Assembly (NCBI RefSeq): GCF_000768555.3
Contig: NZ_KN293976.1
Coordinates: 1-64,000 of the forward strand
DNA: 64,000 bases
Reading direction: 5' to 3'
From: Roseovarius mucosus DSM 17069
GTDB taxonomy: Bacteria > Pseudomonadota > Alphaproteobacteria > Rhodobacterales > Rhodobacteraceae
A program made the translations under genes and the position numbers. This document shows positions 37,801 to 43,804 of this stretch, one piece after another. A model generated the notes under the pieces. That model saw only the letters and a list, made by a program, of their open reading frames with translations. It did not search any database and was not told where the DNA came from. Position 1 is the first letter of the stretch. Every line of letters begins with the position of its first letter.

Positions 37801-39291
37801 GCCCGCACTCAGCCCGGAGGCTTCGATCAGAACGGTGCTGGCCCCTGCTTCGAGCAGGAAGCTGCCGACAACCGCATTGCCGTTGCTTGTGTCGATCAAC
37901 TGGATCGTATCGGTCAGGTTCAGACCGGCAACGCTGACCTCAAAGGTGGGCGTCGTGTCATTCGTCAGGTTGTCGGTCTGGCTGCTGCCGCTGTCAGAGG
38001 CCGAGACCAGATCTGGCGTGCCCGGGGTGGTCGGGTTGGTCGTGTCCACGGTGATGAGCAGGGTATCAGAGAGGGCACTGACATTGCCCGCAACATCCGT
38101 CGCCCGCGCCGCGATGGTATGCGCGCCCGGGATCAACGCGCTTGTCGTGATCTCGGCAATGCCGCCCGTCTCGGCGCCTGTCACGGTGTAGGTGGCAACC
38201 ACGGTCACCGCGCCGAATGTATCGACCAGTTCCACCGTATCGCCTGCGGCGAGGCCTGAAACATCCACGTTAAAGCTGGGCGTCGTGTCGTTGGTCACGT
38301 TGTCGGTATCGCTGCTGCCGGTGTCGGAGGCGGCCAGAAGATCCGGCGTGCCAAGCGCGTCCGGCGCGGTGGTGTCCAGCGTGAAGGTGAACGCATCGCT
38401 CGCAGGGCCGGCGTTGCCAGCCGTGTCGACCTCGCGCACGAAGATCGTGTTCTCACCCTCGGTCGGGGTCGGCGCGATTGCCGACCACGTGTTGCCGTCG
38501 GTCGAAAATTCCACAGTGTTGGCATTGTCGGCGGGCGTCGCTGTGAACGCACCAACGCTGGTAATCAGGTCATTGCCATCGGTGCCGGTATCATTGTTGA
38601 GCGTAATCGTCGGCGTGCCGGCAGGGGCCGTCGTGTCCAGGACGATGGTCAGGGCACCGGAGAATGTACTGACATTGCCCGCAGCATCGATGCTGACTGC
38701 CCGGATATTGTTCGTGCCGTTGAAAACCGACGCTGTGATCTCGGCAATCCCGCCCGCCTCGTCGCCCGTGACAGTATAGGTGCCGAGCACATTCGGATCG
38801 AAGGCGTCATCCAAAAGTCGCACAGTATCGCCTACGGCGAGGCCCGAAACATCTACGTTAAAGGTGGGCGTCTCGTCGTTTGTCAAGTTGTCGGTCTGGC
38901 TGATGCCGCTGTCGGAGGTCGAGGCCAGATCCGGCGTACCGGGGGCGGAAGGCGCGGTGGTGTCGAGGACAATGTCGAGATCGCTGGTAGCAAATGGGGG
39001 AACCGAAAAGGGCTCGTCAGAATCTTCGATGAAACCTGTGTATCCCGTGATCTCGAGGTCGGAGACATTGTCCCCCGGTAGCACAGTGTAGCTGAACACC
39101 AGTGTGTTGGTGCTATCCCCCGACACATAGCTTGCGGTCCGCCCTCCTGTCAGGCTCAGCGCGGCTTCTAGACCGGGTAGTCCCACGGCCGTGACAACCG
39201 GTTCCGAAAACAGCACCGTGAAGGTGATGACATCCCCGGCGTTGAAGGGCGAGGCGGGGGTGAAGGTGGCGGATTGGAAGGTTGCGGGCAT
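22819..39291 (-). CDS. Giant modular RTX / VCBS / cadherin-type exoprotein (5490 residues)
   Basis: Probable type I-secreted adhesin-like protein. Approximate layout by residue: 1-100, beta-rich start without signal peptide; 105-525, Ig-like repeats of the form DTTAP.TPDL...TNDTTPTF; 845-2530, about a dozen VCBS repeats with GTNDAPVI linkers; 2550-2830, three Ig-like units (EDAAFSLDVSGNFAD); 3630-4170, cadherin-like repeats; 4180-4360, two EDT-type domains; 5065-5400, RTX calcium-binding nonapeptides (GGLGNDTLTGGGGNDTI); the last 90 residues fit a type I secretion signal (LELSFNATGTLRILFEDV). Very acidic. ATG 39291 has GGAG upstream. I see no N-terminal retention module of LapA type, and no secretion genes are adjacent. 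Likely roles are attachment or cell-cell contact, by family analogy. Confidence 0.88.
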   Translation of the reverse strand: MPATFQSATFTPASPFNAGDVITFTVLFSEPVVTAVGLPGLEAALSLTGGRTASYVSGDSTNTLVFSYTVLPGDNVSDLEITGYTGFIEDSDEPFSVPPFATSDLDIVLDTTAPSAPGTPDLASTSDSGISQTDNLTNDETPTFNVDVSGLAVGDTVRLLDDAFDPNVLGTYTVTGDEAGGIAEITASVFNGTNNIRAVSIDAAGNVSTFSGALTIVLDTTAPAGTPTITLNNDTGTDGNDLITSVGAFTATPADNANTVEFSTDGNTWSAIAPTPTEGENTIFVREVDTAGNAGPASDAFTFTLDTTAPDALGTPDLLAASDTGSSDTDNVTNDTTPSFNVDVSGLAAGDTVELVDTFGAVTVVATYTVTGAETGGIAEITTSALIPGAHTIAARATDVAGNVSALSDTLLITVDTTNPTTPGTPDLVSASDSGSSQTDNLTNDTTPTFEVSVAGLNLTDTIQLIDTSNGNAVVGSFLLEAGASTVLIEASGLSAGTHTIAARSVDVAGNVSTLSAALEVTIDTTADADPALSVAFAGAGGDSTFNAAEPIQVTFGGIDADAAGTLTITSTGEGSTPVVINVDSTTTSPITLNETQMGQLSDGTLSVALDVTDTAGNTAQVLANSFDLDTTAPLIDTVTITGETSDGQINEGDVGNTVTLAITFTEAMDTTVDPAVTIANAASSLTETGRLWSMDGLTLSITYTVSDQDVDLSDITVDISGAQDAAGNVLSAVTGASTGTAIDTEATASETEAVPLAEISDQNAGDTGGTPIVLASLSGADGTTYALNGTGGVYDAVEIVADGGDWALRIIDTEAARGFFDFEENPTITIDVIGTDNAGNTTPSTITVNLSDLNDAPELGGGLNEVTGKVMERDDNVVGENTPPLGTSGSFTVHDDDVANSHSVTVNNISSTNGSFLGFFQAGFSDPIQGDGDGTVGWSFTIGAPLPAGTQTTQMAIIDALAAGESIVQEYDVTVAETGGGLSFTQRVTVTIEGTNDAPVISGAAVAAELTEVVDDGTSDQSLSASGTLNVVDTDTSDTVTVDVTSVAVAGASTFTGTPPDNATLLAMMQVVAGEALAANASPDPELSGSDFTWQFSAGDETSSPFDFLPDGETLVLEYTLTATDDSGAGVDETDTQVVTITITGSNDVPEIVASSTANGVAEAGGVDNGTAGTGEVTGNLSADSNWTDADDGEAANLAVVSGSHGADAQAELTFDGGTGSEAEIDGTYGTLFVSADGSYRYVLDDTRAATQALNAGEAASETFNYTISNGVDADDTATSTLTVNITGANDTPVITVGEGQDAGTVEEEGVDGSNAAINTPPTTATGTLSADDVDAEDGISGTALTWGAGADTAAGQSQTDALTIAGTYGIFAVDASGNWTFTLDNTDPDVQALHDSESVEETFTVTVTDSRNAVTTQDVTITINGTNDAPVIAVDGSAVADNAVVEAGEGVVGDNAASGAFTVSDVDGNDTTTTADDAAIWSITAVNGGAITHSVANGAAAEAVGTYGSLTLNNDGTWSYLLNDADPDTQALAAGAGVTDVFTVRVADGLGGYSELDVTVNVTGTNDAPVITVETGDSQAESVQESDAANLTTTGTLTLSDVDADDSVRLTVTGVAATGTLGDFDANDLALQTMLSITAGSPLTTGTGNASGQATWTFDSGTETFDYLGAGESITLEYTVTADDGDATDTETVTVTVNGTNDRPEIVVEGTDSATGSLTESTDLMGGNLETSGTLSIADADASDVHSVSATRASVTWTDENGADNGGTPSSVTPLPAGLEAALDAAFAATINTGDARQVDWSFALADTLADFLGAGETLTVVYDVTVNDGEGSDGTGADENSVSTVQQVTITITGTNDAPTVVADEVNAFVEGDSLVIDPVTRVLDQEATTPTANVTINLLGEGTDTADEIWVTNVTEPDTNDVRTITGTTSVLASGNIPAGFTAADAEAAFTLGAPGAESVTFDRNAAVFDALDDGQFIDVALTYTVTTTSPDGITTTTDTVTTTIRVNGANDAPYIIEGADFAADVTELTAADAGHNAPRDTVPGSITFNDVDPGDIANLQVITQAVQGEGAGAAPLSAYVGTFSAGFLAPTGTDVANAGSVFYNFNLNDTVLDNLAAGETFTQEYQVSISDGTATTSRNIVLTFTGTNDAPVITGTTGATTLTEDAGTVETGSVDSQSLTGTITFDDVDISDMAALNGSGTADTHTVTAEVTGVARGGEAVAEYAGPTGTLTFDADAANASNALGNTVGWTYAITDGAFDFLNAGEELAITFTVTVEDDNGGTDTETLTFTVTGTNDAATIAGVATGAVTEDGDGETTFQTVSGALTVTDADDGQAVFTPVEAGTPGGNAYGTFAMDANGNWTYTLDNGVAAVQALGVGESLTDTITVSSVDGTDTQLIEVTINGTNDAPVLDASGGMDTAFGSTGEDSVSATGTLTLSDVDLSNTVGVVVTGVAVFEGSDNGIENSTLLALMGVSGDLNATETTDVVNWSFTAAPGVFDYLNQGESLVLDYTLTATDSSMATDTQVVRVTVMGANDAPTVGTEILDQTTAEDAAFSLDVSGNFADLDVTDTLTFSLGAGAPEGLTIDPTTGVISWTPENGDVGVNSVTIIATDDGNDTVSDTFELTVTNVNDAPVVSVAISDTSTDEDAAFSLDVSGNFADDDTIHGDSLSYSLGEGAPAWLSIDANTGILTGTPENGDVGTVEVTVIATDDSSVTVSDTFNLTVNNTNDAPVVASPISDTSVAEDAAFSLDVSGNFADDDTIHGDVLTYSLGDGAPTWLSINETTGELSGTPENGDVGIASVTVIASDGEDTISDSFDITVTPVNDAPVNTVPTGYTTDEDTSVTLTGLSVADVDAATGAITVTLSVGEGDGTIAASEAGGVTVLGSGGESVQLSGTLADINAYLAGMTAPVFTPAQDLNGDVTLTMTTDDGGNTGAGGALNDTDTVTITVTPMNDAPVAQMPTILRNVLENTPLSFTIVSGLPDTDELSLSDFASDVDGDISPSSLSFTAVTVNGVPQTLAEAGISYVDGVFTLDTDAALYQPLDATDTVSVVVAFTVIDSGSLADTNGQLTLTVEGINDAPVLADVNIGTVAETAADDALTATLDGTLIATDVDADNAGFTYVVTGTGVTSGNDGLSDYTEIAGTYGTLRVLSDGSYTFTPDAEAINALPEGENIDEDFTVEVTDSKGGTDTATISVTIDPANDTPELAPVDAISITDTDAADDFAAQGGTLSAADRDTGHEDGMEYSIAGQTVSEGATSQTFYLDRDSGTVVTTVPTNGVALGTLTVQTNGTYSFEPDDAGINSLRADEDPTITTTLRATDPQGAFDETNITINIDGVNDDPTVTGTVPGATEGVVNVTAKEKAEADEGGTVTVSGTISFADVDSTGTPSFGFVAAAPGFAGTISFSPSGETVDAGTFTWSFVIPDAELESLAEGEALSASPQLYNISISDGDGGSVTQQVSIAIIGTNDAPVISGALGGGLADSGAVTEAADGAVDATITTAGTLSVADVDTSDDVTISVSEAAVTGGTFSGLVPETVNLQSMMTLAAGAGVTTAGTSSVTLGADGAGSDFSWIFTSGAAGDASFDFLAVGETLQVTYTLTADDQSGEANATDTQTVTITITGTNDSPVASAAASATVAEDLDDVTVIATASATDADLSDVLSYSITGGNEAGLFEINASTGDLSLVAGQTLDAETALTHTLTVTADDGNGGTDTQEITINVTDVDDNLTTAPVDADGDVGGTVDENATSGTVGITASSTDADVTSGAISYAITGGTGESAFEIDANTGVVSVASGATIDREANETLTIEVQATPTNGAASTTSTFTITINDVDEFDVTVPVDVNTGDNEVSENAAPGTAVGITALASDADATTNGVTYSLTNDAGGIFEINATTGEVRLSTAPGAVRPDFETEISHTITVQATSEDGSTATEDFTINILDADDNAPVFTIDASQSVAENSTDVVTLAATDVDTAPENISFTITGGADAGAFELVGNQLRFVSAPDFEAPGSVAGSNVYTVEVQADDGSTTPTTQTLTVTVTDVNEAPTAVTLDNAQTTVAENTAIGTGIKVADITITDDALGINDVTLSGDDASAFIVVNGTSGLELHYIGSSPDFEMPADTGADNTYNVTVNVNDAEFGSGPNATRAFTLTVTDVNEAPVAQEDANVTTDEDTVLNGSVTATDVDAGDTLTFALADGGAPTNGSVIVNSNGTYEYTPNADFNGADSFTVVVTDSGELTDTVTVNVTVDAVNDAPVIDEVNSDLAVSGDEDTAITGSVLASDVEEDDLTFTLAAEGEPANGTVTVNPDGTYSYQGAQDFNGTDSFTVEVSDGNGGTDTVTVNVTVDAVNDATEIDVAGQVTPTHVEAVDDAAPVPVLVADAAALIDVDGLDYAGGTFTAAVTGGDATDLLDLDTSGVVSVASGTVSVGGTEVGSVTGQGTATLSVSFLAAAFASDVQAVINALTYATTDDTPVASRDITLDLTDGDGASAAQQTVSVTITASNDSPTPVDDAFGVSEGAFASAFNVLTFGTADSDPDGDALTVTQVADVADGTEPVGGTAVVGASAGVITTDWGAEVTLQQNGQLFYNLTSSTARFNQLAAGETAVDSFTYTVSDGNLSTTATVQVTITGANDAIQAQADTITTTEDAAASVTGNLLANDIDADVNDTPTIVNVGSSVTATAIATLGGFRITTVDGVVIDLNANGDYTLTAPESLAGGQSTTASFQYTVQDSGSAQSSTTVTVNVTGDNDAPGAVDVTLTASNEDEVRVITEAELLVGASDVDVGDTLTITDLTLSSGAGSLVDNGDGTWTFTPGANDDSAVTFSYTVSDGGLTATASAGLDLLPVNDLPVGTVTISGLAEEDQTLTASNDLTDEDGLGTISYQWQRDGADIDGATGETYTLGQADVGAAITVVASYTDAQGTPESVASAATDAVANVNDAPELVVPSDAAVAEFAATGSVVTTIAATDEDEDTLIFTMLDDAGGRFAFADTSSGQIIVNDGLALDFEQQGSHDVIFTVSDGIETLQRTISIAVQDNGAAEVVTADDLGRQLVGGVFADQFTGGLGNDTLTGGGGNDTIEGSGGADSLAGGADTDTLSYALDTSGVTVRLFNNTASGGFATGDVISGFENVVGGSGNDVLLGDGLSNDLRGLGGNDTLSGLGGGDTLDGGTGDDLIRSAAGADTLIGGADTDTLSYSLDISGVAVRLFNNTASGGFATGDVISGFENVVGGAGSDVLLGDGQSNDLRGLGGNDTLSGLGGGDRLDGGTGDDLIRSATGADTLIGGAGTDTLSYSLDTSGVAVRLFNNTASGGFATGDVISGFENVVGGSGNDLLVGNVGSNVLRGLGGDDRILGIAGEDVIDGGTGQDTIDGGDGFDQLTGGAGADLFVFRDNFGEDVITDFGGGDVARVFGLQAGFNSFSDFDVTGDGVIDANDAALTSNVSVSADALELSFNATGTLRILFEDVTSLGTSELDLFS
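23109..23983 (-). repeat. Three 291-bp RTX repeats
   Basis: A 97-codon unit recurs with exact 291-bp spacing (the shared GACATTCTCGAA sequence lies at 23281, 23572 and 23863). Each unit encodes LFNNTASGGFATGDVISGFE followed by GG.GNDVLLGDG and RTX nonapeptides. The nucleotide near-identity indicates recent duplication or ongoing conversion. Outer limits are approximate. Confidence 0.85.
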
Positions 39292-39997
39292 GGTGGTCTC
39301 CTGTGACGGGGCGGTCCGGGCTGGCGGACACTTTCAAGGGGATTAAAACGGGGAGGGCGCAAGCGGGACCGGGTCCCGCGTGCGCCGTGCGATCAGGATT
39401 TAAGGAGAGCGCAGCAGCGCGGAACGACCGGCCTCGCCGGTCGGGCGACCCTGACGGGCAAGCCAGGGTGAAACGGTTGAGTAATGGTCATGCTGTGGGT
39501 CCTCGACTGATCAATCGTCATTCTTTGCCATCTGAGGCAGTGAAGTCTTGCTGGCGGTATGGAAAATCAGGCCTGATGCATCGGCGGGTGTAGGGCGGTC
39601 AAGCCACCGGGAAAATTGAAGGTGCGGCGTGAAAATTTGTAAACTTAATTGGACACTCGATGCTTTTGAATAACTTTTGCAGCATTGGTAATGGGCCCTT
39701 CCTAAAGAGTAACGTTGCAAAGATAGAAGGAACGATCGTTTTAAAACAAGGTATTATCTTTCGATTTTCCCATCATTATCAACGAAATATTGCTTGCATT
39801 CTGAAATTGACCGAGGATTCTGCAACCCTGAGTTTTGTTAAAAATTAGCGTGCATCCTAAGGTGTAAATAGTTTGCAACCATAGGTATAAGCTTCTGTAA
39901 ATCAAAGTTGTCAGGCTTGTATCTGAGAGAGAAAGTCGGCGCATCTCCCCTGACTCGCTTGGTGCCGTGGCGCGTTTCTGAGGCTGGGGATATACCG

Positions 39998-40246
39998 TCA
40001 GCGCAGCGTTCGCCCCATGGCAATGGCGTGGCACCAAGAGCCGACCTGGCCCACGGCCAACCCCTGGATTGCCAGACGCTTTGCCAGGTAATTCTGGAAC
40101 CCCGGGTCGACGAAATCTCCGCAGGCAATTTCACGGACGAGGCCACGCGCGCGCCAGTCGCTCAGGCGGTTGATACGGTAGACCCGAAGCCATGGTCGCG
40201 GTGAGATGGTCTCGCTGTGGGCGGAACGAGATTCTGCCGCTTTCCC
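39998..40246 (-). pseudogene. Unrecognised coding remnant
   Basis: An 82-codon minus-strand frame, bounded by TAG (40247-40249) and TGA (39998-40000), reads like real protein: RPWLRVYRINRLSDWRARG, then LVREIACGDFVDPGFQNYLA and GQVGSWCHAIAMGRTLR. It has no ATG, GTG or TTG before its last third, so it is probably the C-terminal remnant of a lost gene. I do not recognise the family. Confidence 0.35.
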
Positions 40247-40358
40247 CTACTCAAGGCTGCTGGCGTTGGACCATGGTCTTTGACGCGATCACCGTCCTGC
40301 GGGAACGCATTGATGAAGACGGGCAGTTGTGCGTGCGTCACGGGGATCAAACGAGAAA

Positions 40359-40389
40359 CGCCGCCCTGTTGAGGCGGCGCTCTCTTTTT
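40359..40389 (-). terminator. Terminator of nrdJ (symmetrical)
   Basis: Stem CGCCGCC / GGCGGCG (40359-40365 with 40373-40379) and a 7-base loop. On the minus strand it is followed by TTTCTCGTTT, fitting nrdJ, whose stop is about 75 bases upstream. On the plus strand CTCTCTTTTT follows, so it could also stop plus-strand transcription. Confidence 0.75.
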
Positions 40390-40462
40390 GCGCGTTTTTC
40401 GCGGCTCAGCCGCCAGTGGAGGACAGTTTCACCAAATTGCCTCTCCTATGCCTGTCATATCA

Positions 40463-42751
40463 TCAGGCACATTTGCTGTGACCACAGCTTGCACAGGTCA
40501 TGCAGCCTTCGATCATGCGCATGTCGTATTGGCCGCAGGCGGGGCAGGCGGGGGTTCTGCGGGGGCTGTCCAGACCCGCGACCTGTGTCTGCGGGTCTTC
40601 CTTGAGGCCCATGCCCTCTCCTTCAAGAAAACCGATCTGCACCATATGCTGTTCCAGCACGCCGCCAATGGCCGCCAGAATACTGGGAACGTATTTTCCC
40701 TGCATCCATGCCCCGCCGCGCGGGTCGAACACCGCTTTCAGCTCTTCCACCACAAAGGATACATCCCCGCCGCGCCGGAACACCGCCGAGATCATCCGGG
40801 TCAGCGCCACGGTCCAGGCATAATGCTCCATGTTCTTGGAGTTGATGAACACCTCGAAGGGCCGGCGATGCCCACCCAGCACGATATCATTGACGGTGAC
40901 ATAGATCGCATGGTTGCTGTCGGGCCATTTGAGCTTGTAGGTGGCCCCTTCCAGCTCCTTGGGCCGGTCGAGCGGCTCGGACATATAGACCACCTCGCCG
41001 CCGGTGGCGGGAACATCGCCGCGCGTCTCGCCGGGGGCCTTGTCCGTGGTCTCGGACACGCTGAGAACCGATCCCGTCACATCATTGGGCCGGTAAGTTG
41101 TGCACCCCTTGCAGCCCAGATCCCAAGCCTGAAGATACACATCCTTGAACGCCTCAAAAGAAATATCCTCGGGGCAATTGATGGTTTTCGAAATGCTGCT
41201 GTCCACCCATTTCTGGGCCGCGGCCTGCATCTTGACGTGATCCTCGGGCGGCAGGGTCTGGGCGTTGACGAAATGCGCGGGCAGAGGCGCATCGCCCATC
41301 TTGTCGCGCCACATCTGCACGGCATAATCGACCACCTCTTCCTCGGTGCGGCTGCCGTCCTTTTGCAGCACCTTGCGGGTGTAGCTATAGGCAAAGACCG
41401 GCTCGATCCCCGACGACACGTTCCCGGCATAGAGGCTGATCGTGCCGGTGGGCGCGATACTGGTCAGGAGTGCGTTGCGAATACCATGTTCGGCCACGGC
41501 GGCGCGCACATCCTCGTCCATCGCCTGCATCGTGCCAGAGGCGAGATAGGCGTCACGATCAAAAAGCGGAAAGGCACCCTTTTCCCGCGCCAGATCGACC
41601 GAGGCCAGATAGGCCGCCCGCGCGATGGCACGAAGCCACGCCTCGGTCTGTTGCACCGCCTCGTCCGAACCATAGCGCAGCCCGACCATCAGGAGCGCAT
41701 CGGCAAGCCCCGTCACACCCAGGCCGATCCGCCGCTTGGCCTGCGCCTCAGCGGCCTGGGCGGGCAAGGGAAAGCCGCTGACGTCGACGACATTATCCAT
41801 CATCCGCACAGCCACGCGCACCAGATCGCTCAGCGCCGCCTCATCCAGACGCGCATCCGTGGCAAAGGGCTCTGCCACCAGCCGCGCAAGGTTGATCGAC
41901 CCCAAGAGGCACGCACCATAGGGTGGCAAGGGCTGTTCGCCGCAAGGGTTGGTCGCCGCGATCGTTTCGCAATAGTTCAGGTTGTTGGCGGCGTTGATCC
42001 GGTCGATAAAGATCACCCCCGGTTCGGCGTAATCATAGGTGGCCTGCATGATCCGGTTCCACAGATCGCGCGCCTGAACGGTATGATAGACCTTGCCGTC
42101 AAACTGCAACTCCCACGGGCCATCGGCCTTGACTGCCTCCATGAAGGAATCGGTGATCAGTACCGACAGGTTGAACATGCGCAGCCGTGCCGGATCGGAT
42201 TTCGCGGCGATGAACGCCTCGATGTCGGGGTGGTCACAGCGCATGGTCGCCATCATCGCACCGCGCCTGCTGCCCGCCGACATGATGGTGCGGCACATCG
42301 CATCCCACACATCCATGAAGCTGAGCGGCCCGCTTGCATCCGCAGACACGCCCTTGACCTCGGCCCCCTTGGGCCGGATCGTGCTGAAATCATAGCCGAT
42401 GCCGCCGCCCTGCTGCATGGTCAGCGCCGCCTCGCGCAGATTGTCGAAAATGCCGCCCATATCGTCGGGGACCGTGCCCATCACGAAACAGTTGAACAGC
42501 GTCACCTTGCGCGCCGTGCCGGCACCCGCAGTAATGCGGCCAGCGGGCAGAAATTTGAAATCCTCAAGGGCCTGATAGAACCGCTCTTCCCAGACCTGCG
42601 GTTCATTTTCGACCACAGCCAAAGCACGGGCGATGCGCCGCCAAGTGTCTTCGACACTGGCGTCACCGCCATCGCCGTTTTTGAACCGGTATTTCATGTT
42701 CCAGATCTGTTCGGAAATAGGGGCAGCAAATCGGGTCACGGCGGTCTCCAT
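40463..42751 (-). CDS. nrdJ: Class II (adenosylcobalamin-dependent) ribonucleotide reductase
   Basis: Reduces ribonucleotides to deoxyribonucleotides using a B12-derived thiyl radical, independent of oxygen. About 762 residues. Conserved features: NCFVMG with the redox Cys; NPCGEQPLPPYGACLLGSIN with the radical Cys and Glu; APTGTISLYAGNVSSGIEP for the phosphate region. A C-terminal cysteine-rich tail (CPACGQYDMRMIEGC, then CASCGHSKCA) is typical of this NrdJ subclass and shuttles disulfides or binds zinc. ATG 42751 is chosen over a GTG at 42769; neither has a strong ribosome-binding site. It is divergent from the DUF1489 gene with about 80 bases between; no cobalamin riboswitch is visible there. 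Confidence 0.93.
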   Translation of the reverse strand: METAVTRFAAPISEQIWNMKYRFKNGDGGDASVEDTWRRIARALAVVENEPQVWEERFYQALEDFKFLPAGRITAGAGTARKVTLFNCFVMGTVPDDMGGIFDNLREAALTMQQGGGIGYDFSTIRPKGAEVKGVSADASGPLSFMDVWDAMCRTIMSAGSRRGAMMATMRCDHPDIEAFIAAKSDPARLRMFNLSVLITDSFMEAVKADGPWELQFDGKVYHTVQARDLWNRIMQATYDYAEPGVIFIDRINAANNLNYCETIAATNPCGEQPLPPYGACLLGSINLARLVAEPFATDARLDEAALSDLVRVAVRMMDNVVDVSGFPLPAQAAEAQAKRRIGLGVTGLADALLMVGLRYGSDEAVQQTEAWLRAIARAAYLASVDLAREKGAFPLFDRDAYLASGTMQAMDEDVRAAVAEHGIRNALLTSIAPTGTISLYAGNVSSGIEPVFAYSYTRKVLQKDGSRTEEEVVDYAVQMWRDKMGDAPLPAHFVNAQTLPPEDHVKMQAAAQKWVDSSISKTINCPEDISFEAFKDVYLQAWDLGCKGCTTYRPNDVTGSVLSVSETTDKAPGETRGDVPATGGEVVYMSEPLDRPKELEGATYKLKWPDSNHAIYVTVNDIVLGGHRRPFEVFINSKNMEHYAWTVALTRMISAVFRRGGDVSFVVEELKAVFDPRGGAWMQGKYVPSILAAIGGVLEQHMVQIGFLEGEGMGLKEDPQTQVAGLDSPRRTPACPACGQYDMRMIEGCMTCASCGHSKCA

Positions 42752-42830
42752 TGGCGGGCAGAGAACCACAATAGCTTGAAGCTGCCCGTATTTCCACTAC
42801 CCTATCTGCCCATACTGGAGATTCTTTGAC

Positions 42831-43256
42831 GTGACCCTGCACCTGATCAAACTGAGCGTCGGCACCACCTCGGTCGAGGACCTGGAGGACTGGCACAAAG
42901 ACCCCCGCGCCCAAGGGCCGGACGGGCTGCCGCGCCATGTCACCCGCATGTGGCCCAAGCGCGAAGCGGAATTGCTGGATGGCGGCTCGATCTACTGGGT
43001 GATCCAAGGGGTTGTGCAATGCCGTCAGCGCATCTTGCGACTGGACGAGGTGACGGGCAGCGACGGCATCCGCCGCTGCGCGATCGTGCTGGAGCCCGGG
43101 CTGGTCCGCACGGCCACAGCCCAAAAGCGCCCCTTTCAGGGCTGGCGCTATCTGCCCGGATCGGATGCGCCCCCCGATCTTGGCACGGCGCGCGTCAAGG
43201 ATGATAAACTGCCCCCCGCCCTCTCGGCGGCACTGGCAGACATCGGCGTCTTGTAA
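42831..43256 (+). CDS. DUF1489 family protein
   Basis: Alphaproteobacterial protein of unknown function, 141 residues, with a GTG start. Recognisable family features are LHLIKLSVGTTSVEDLEDW near the start, TRMWPKREAELLDGGSIYWVI in the middle and RPFQGWRYLPGSDAPPDL near the end. It is soluble with no signal peptide. In this window it is divergent from nrdJ; this gives no clear functional hint. Confidence 0.85.
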   Translation: MTLHLIKLSVGTTSVEDLEDWHKDPRAQGPDGLPRHVTRMWPKREAELLDGGSIYWVIQGVVQCRQRILRLDEVTGSDGIRRCAIVLEPGLVRTATAQKRPFQGWRYLPGSDAPPDLGTARVKDDKLPPALSAALADIGVL

Positions 43257-43804
43257 CCGCACGCCTTTGACGCTCTTTCTCGGGCAATCTGCATGTAAGC
43301 CCCACCCTCTGAACATGCCGGTGTCACCCGCTCTTGTACCGGCGGGCTGACCCCAAGATCGGCGCTCGCTAAGGTTACCTGATTTTCAGTCCATTTTCCG
43401 TGGGCGCAGAGATACTCTATCACGAAATCGACACCTTCAACGCGACCGCCACAGGCATCGGAGCCACCACCACTCAGGCCCGCGCCACGTTACGATCTAA
43501 AGGCGGAGTGCGACAAATAGGGCGGGTGCGTCCTTCAGTGTGCCCGACCGCTTGGGAACAAGGGATGCGCCGAACTTTTCCCCAATGGGTTGCGCAAGAC
43601 CCACATATTTTTGCAAAAACCCGCCGAATGGCTTTATTATTCAGCATATCCTTGCCACTCAAGCGAGTGTGATGCCCCCGCGCGTGACGCGCCCTTGTCG
43701 CCATAGGAGTGTGACCCGATATGAGTTGGGACGGAACCAACCGTGTGCCTTCGGAGTTCTCCTCCCTGACCCGAGTGGCAAGACCAGAGTGAAAGGAAAA
43801 CACG
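43257..43804. other. Gap with a beta-barrel relic and the porin leader
   Basis: The gap holds an inverted repeat GCCGGT/ACCGGC (43317-43343), a decayed piece of an outer-membrane protein gene (43400-43501), then about 300 bases with no feature I can name. AAAGGA at 43792-43797 is the ribosome-binding site of the next gene. Confidence 0.6.
43400..43501 (+). pseudogene. Remnant of an outer-membrane beta-barrel gene C-terminus
   Basis: The plus-strand frame reads GAEILYHEIDTFNATATGIG then ATTTQARATLRS. The intact gene 900 bp downstream ends GGEVLYHKFDNFGTAGVDVD then ATTVQARAAFRF, matching in register over 34 codons, including the last membrane strand. The terminal aromatic residue needed for barrel assembly is lost and the frame runs on. 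It is the tail of a second copy. Confidence 0.8.

Larger units (their letters stand above)
39292..40462. other. Long non-coding gap upstream of the giant gene
   Basis: These 1.17 kb contain no intact gene. From the adhesin outward: a GC-rich leader with the hairpin CGACCGGC-CTC-GCCGGTCG-like repeat at 39425-39443; a distinctly AT-rich stretch at about 39620-39940; an unrecognised open frame without a start codon at 39998-40246 on the minus strand; and the nrdJ terminator at 40359-40389. The adhesin promoter should lie here, probably in the AT-rich part. Confidence 0.6.

Noticed and set aside
34807-38259. A 1150-codon plus-strand open frame opposite the giant gene
   Set aside because: Its sequence is a rearranged His/Arg/Asp/Gly-rich shadow of the VCBS repeats, has no domain features and mirrors the codon bias of the minus-strand gene.
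40273-40462. Plus-strand small protein or sRNA ending at the terminator near 40380
   Set aside because: The open frame starting at 40273 runs on into nrdJ antisense, and the hairpin is well explained as the nrdJ terminator; no promoter was evident.
40388-42829. An 813-codon plus-strand open frame opposite nrdJ
   Set aside because: NrdJ on the minus strand carries all catalytic motifs; the antisense frame has none.
42752-42830. Possible cobalamin riboswitch before nrdJ
   Set aside because: The divergent gap is only about 80 bases and contains no B12-box-like sequence; too short for this riboswitch.
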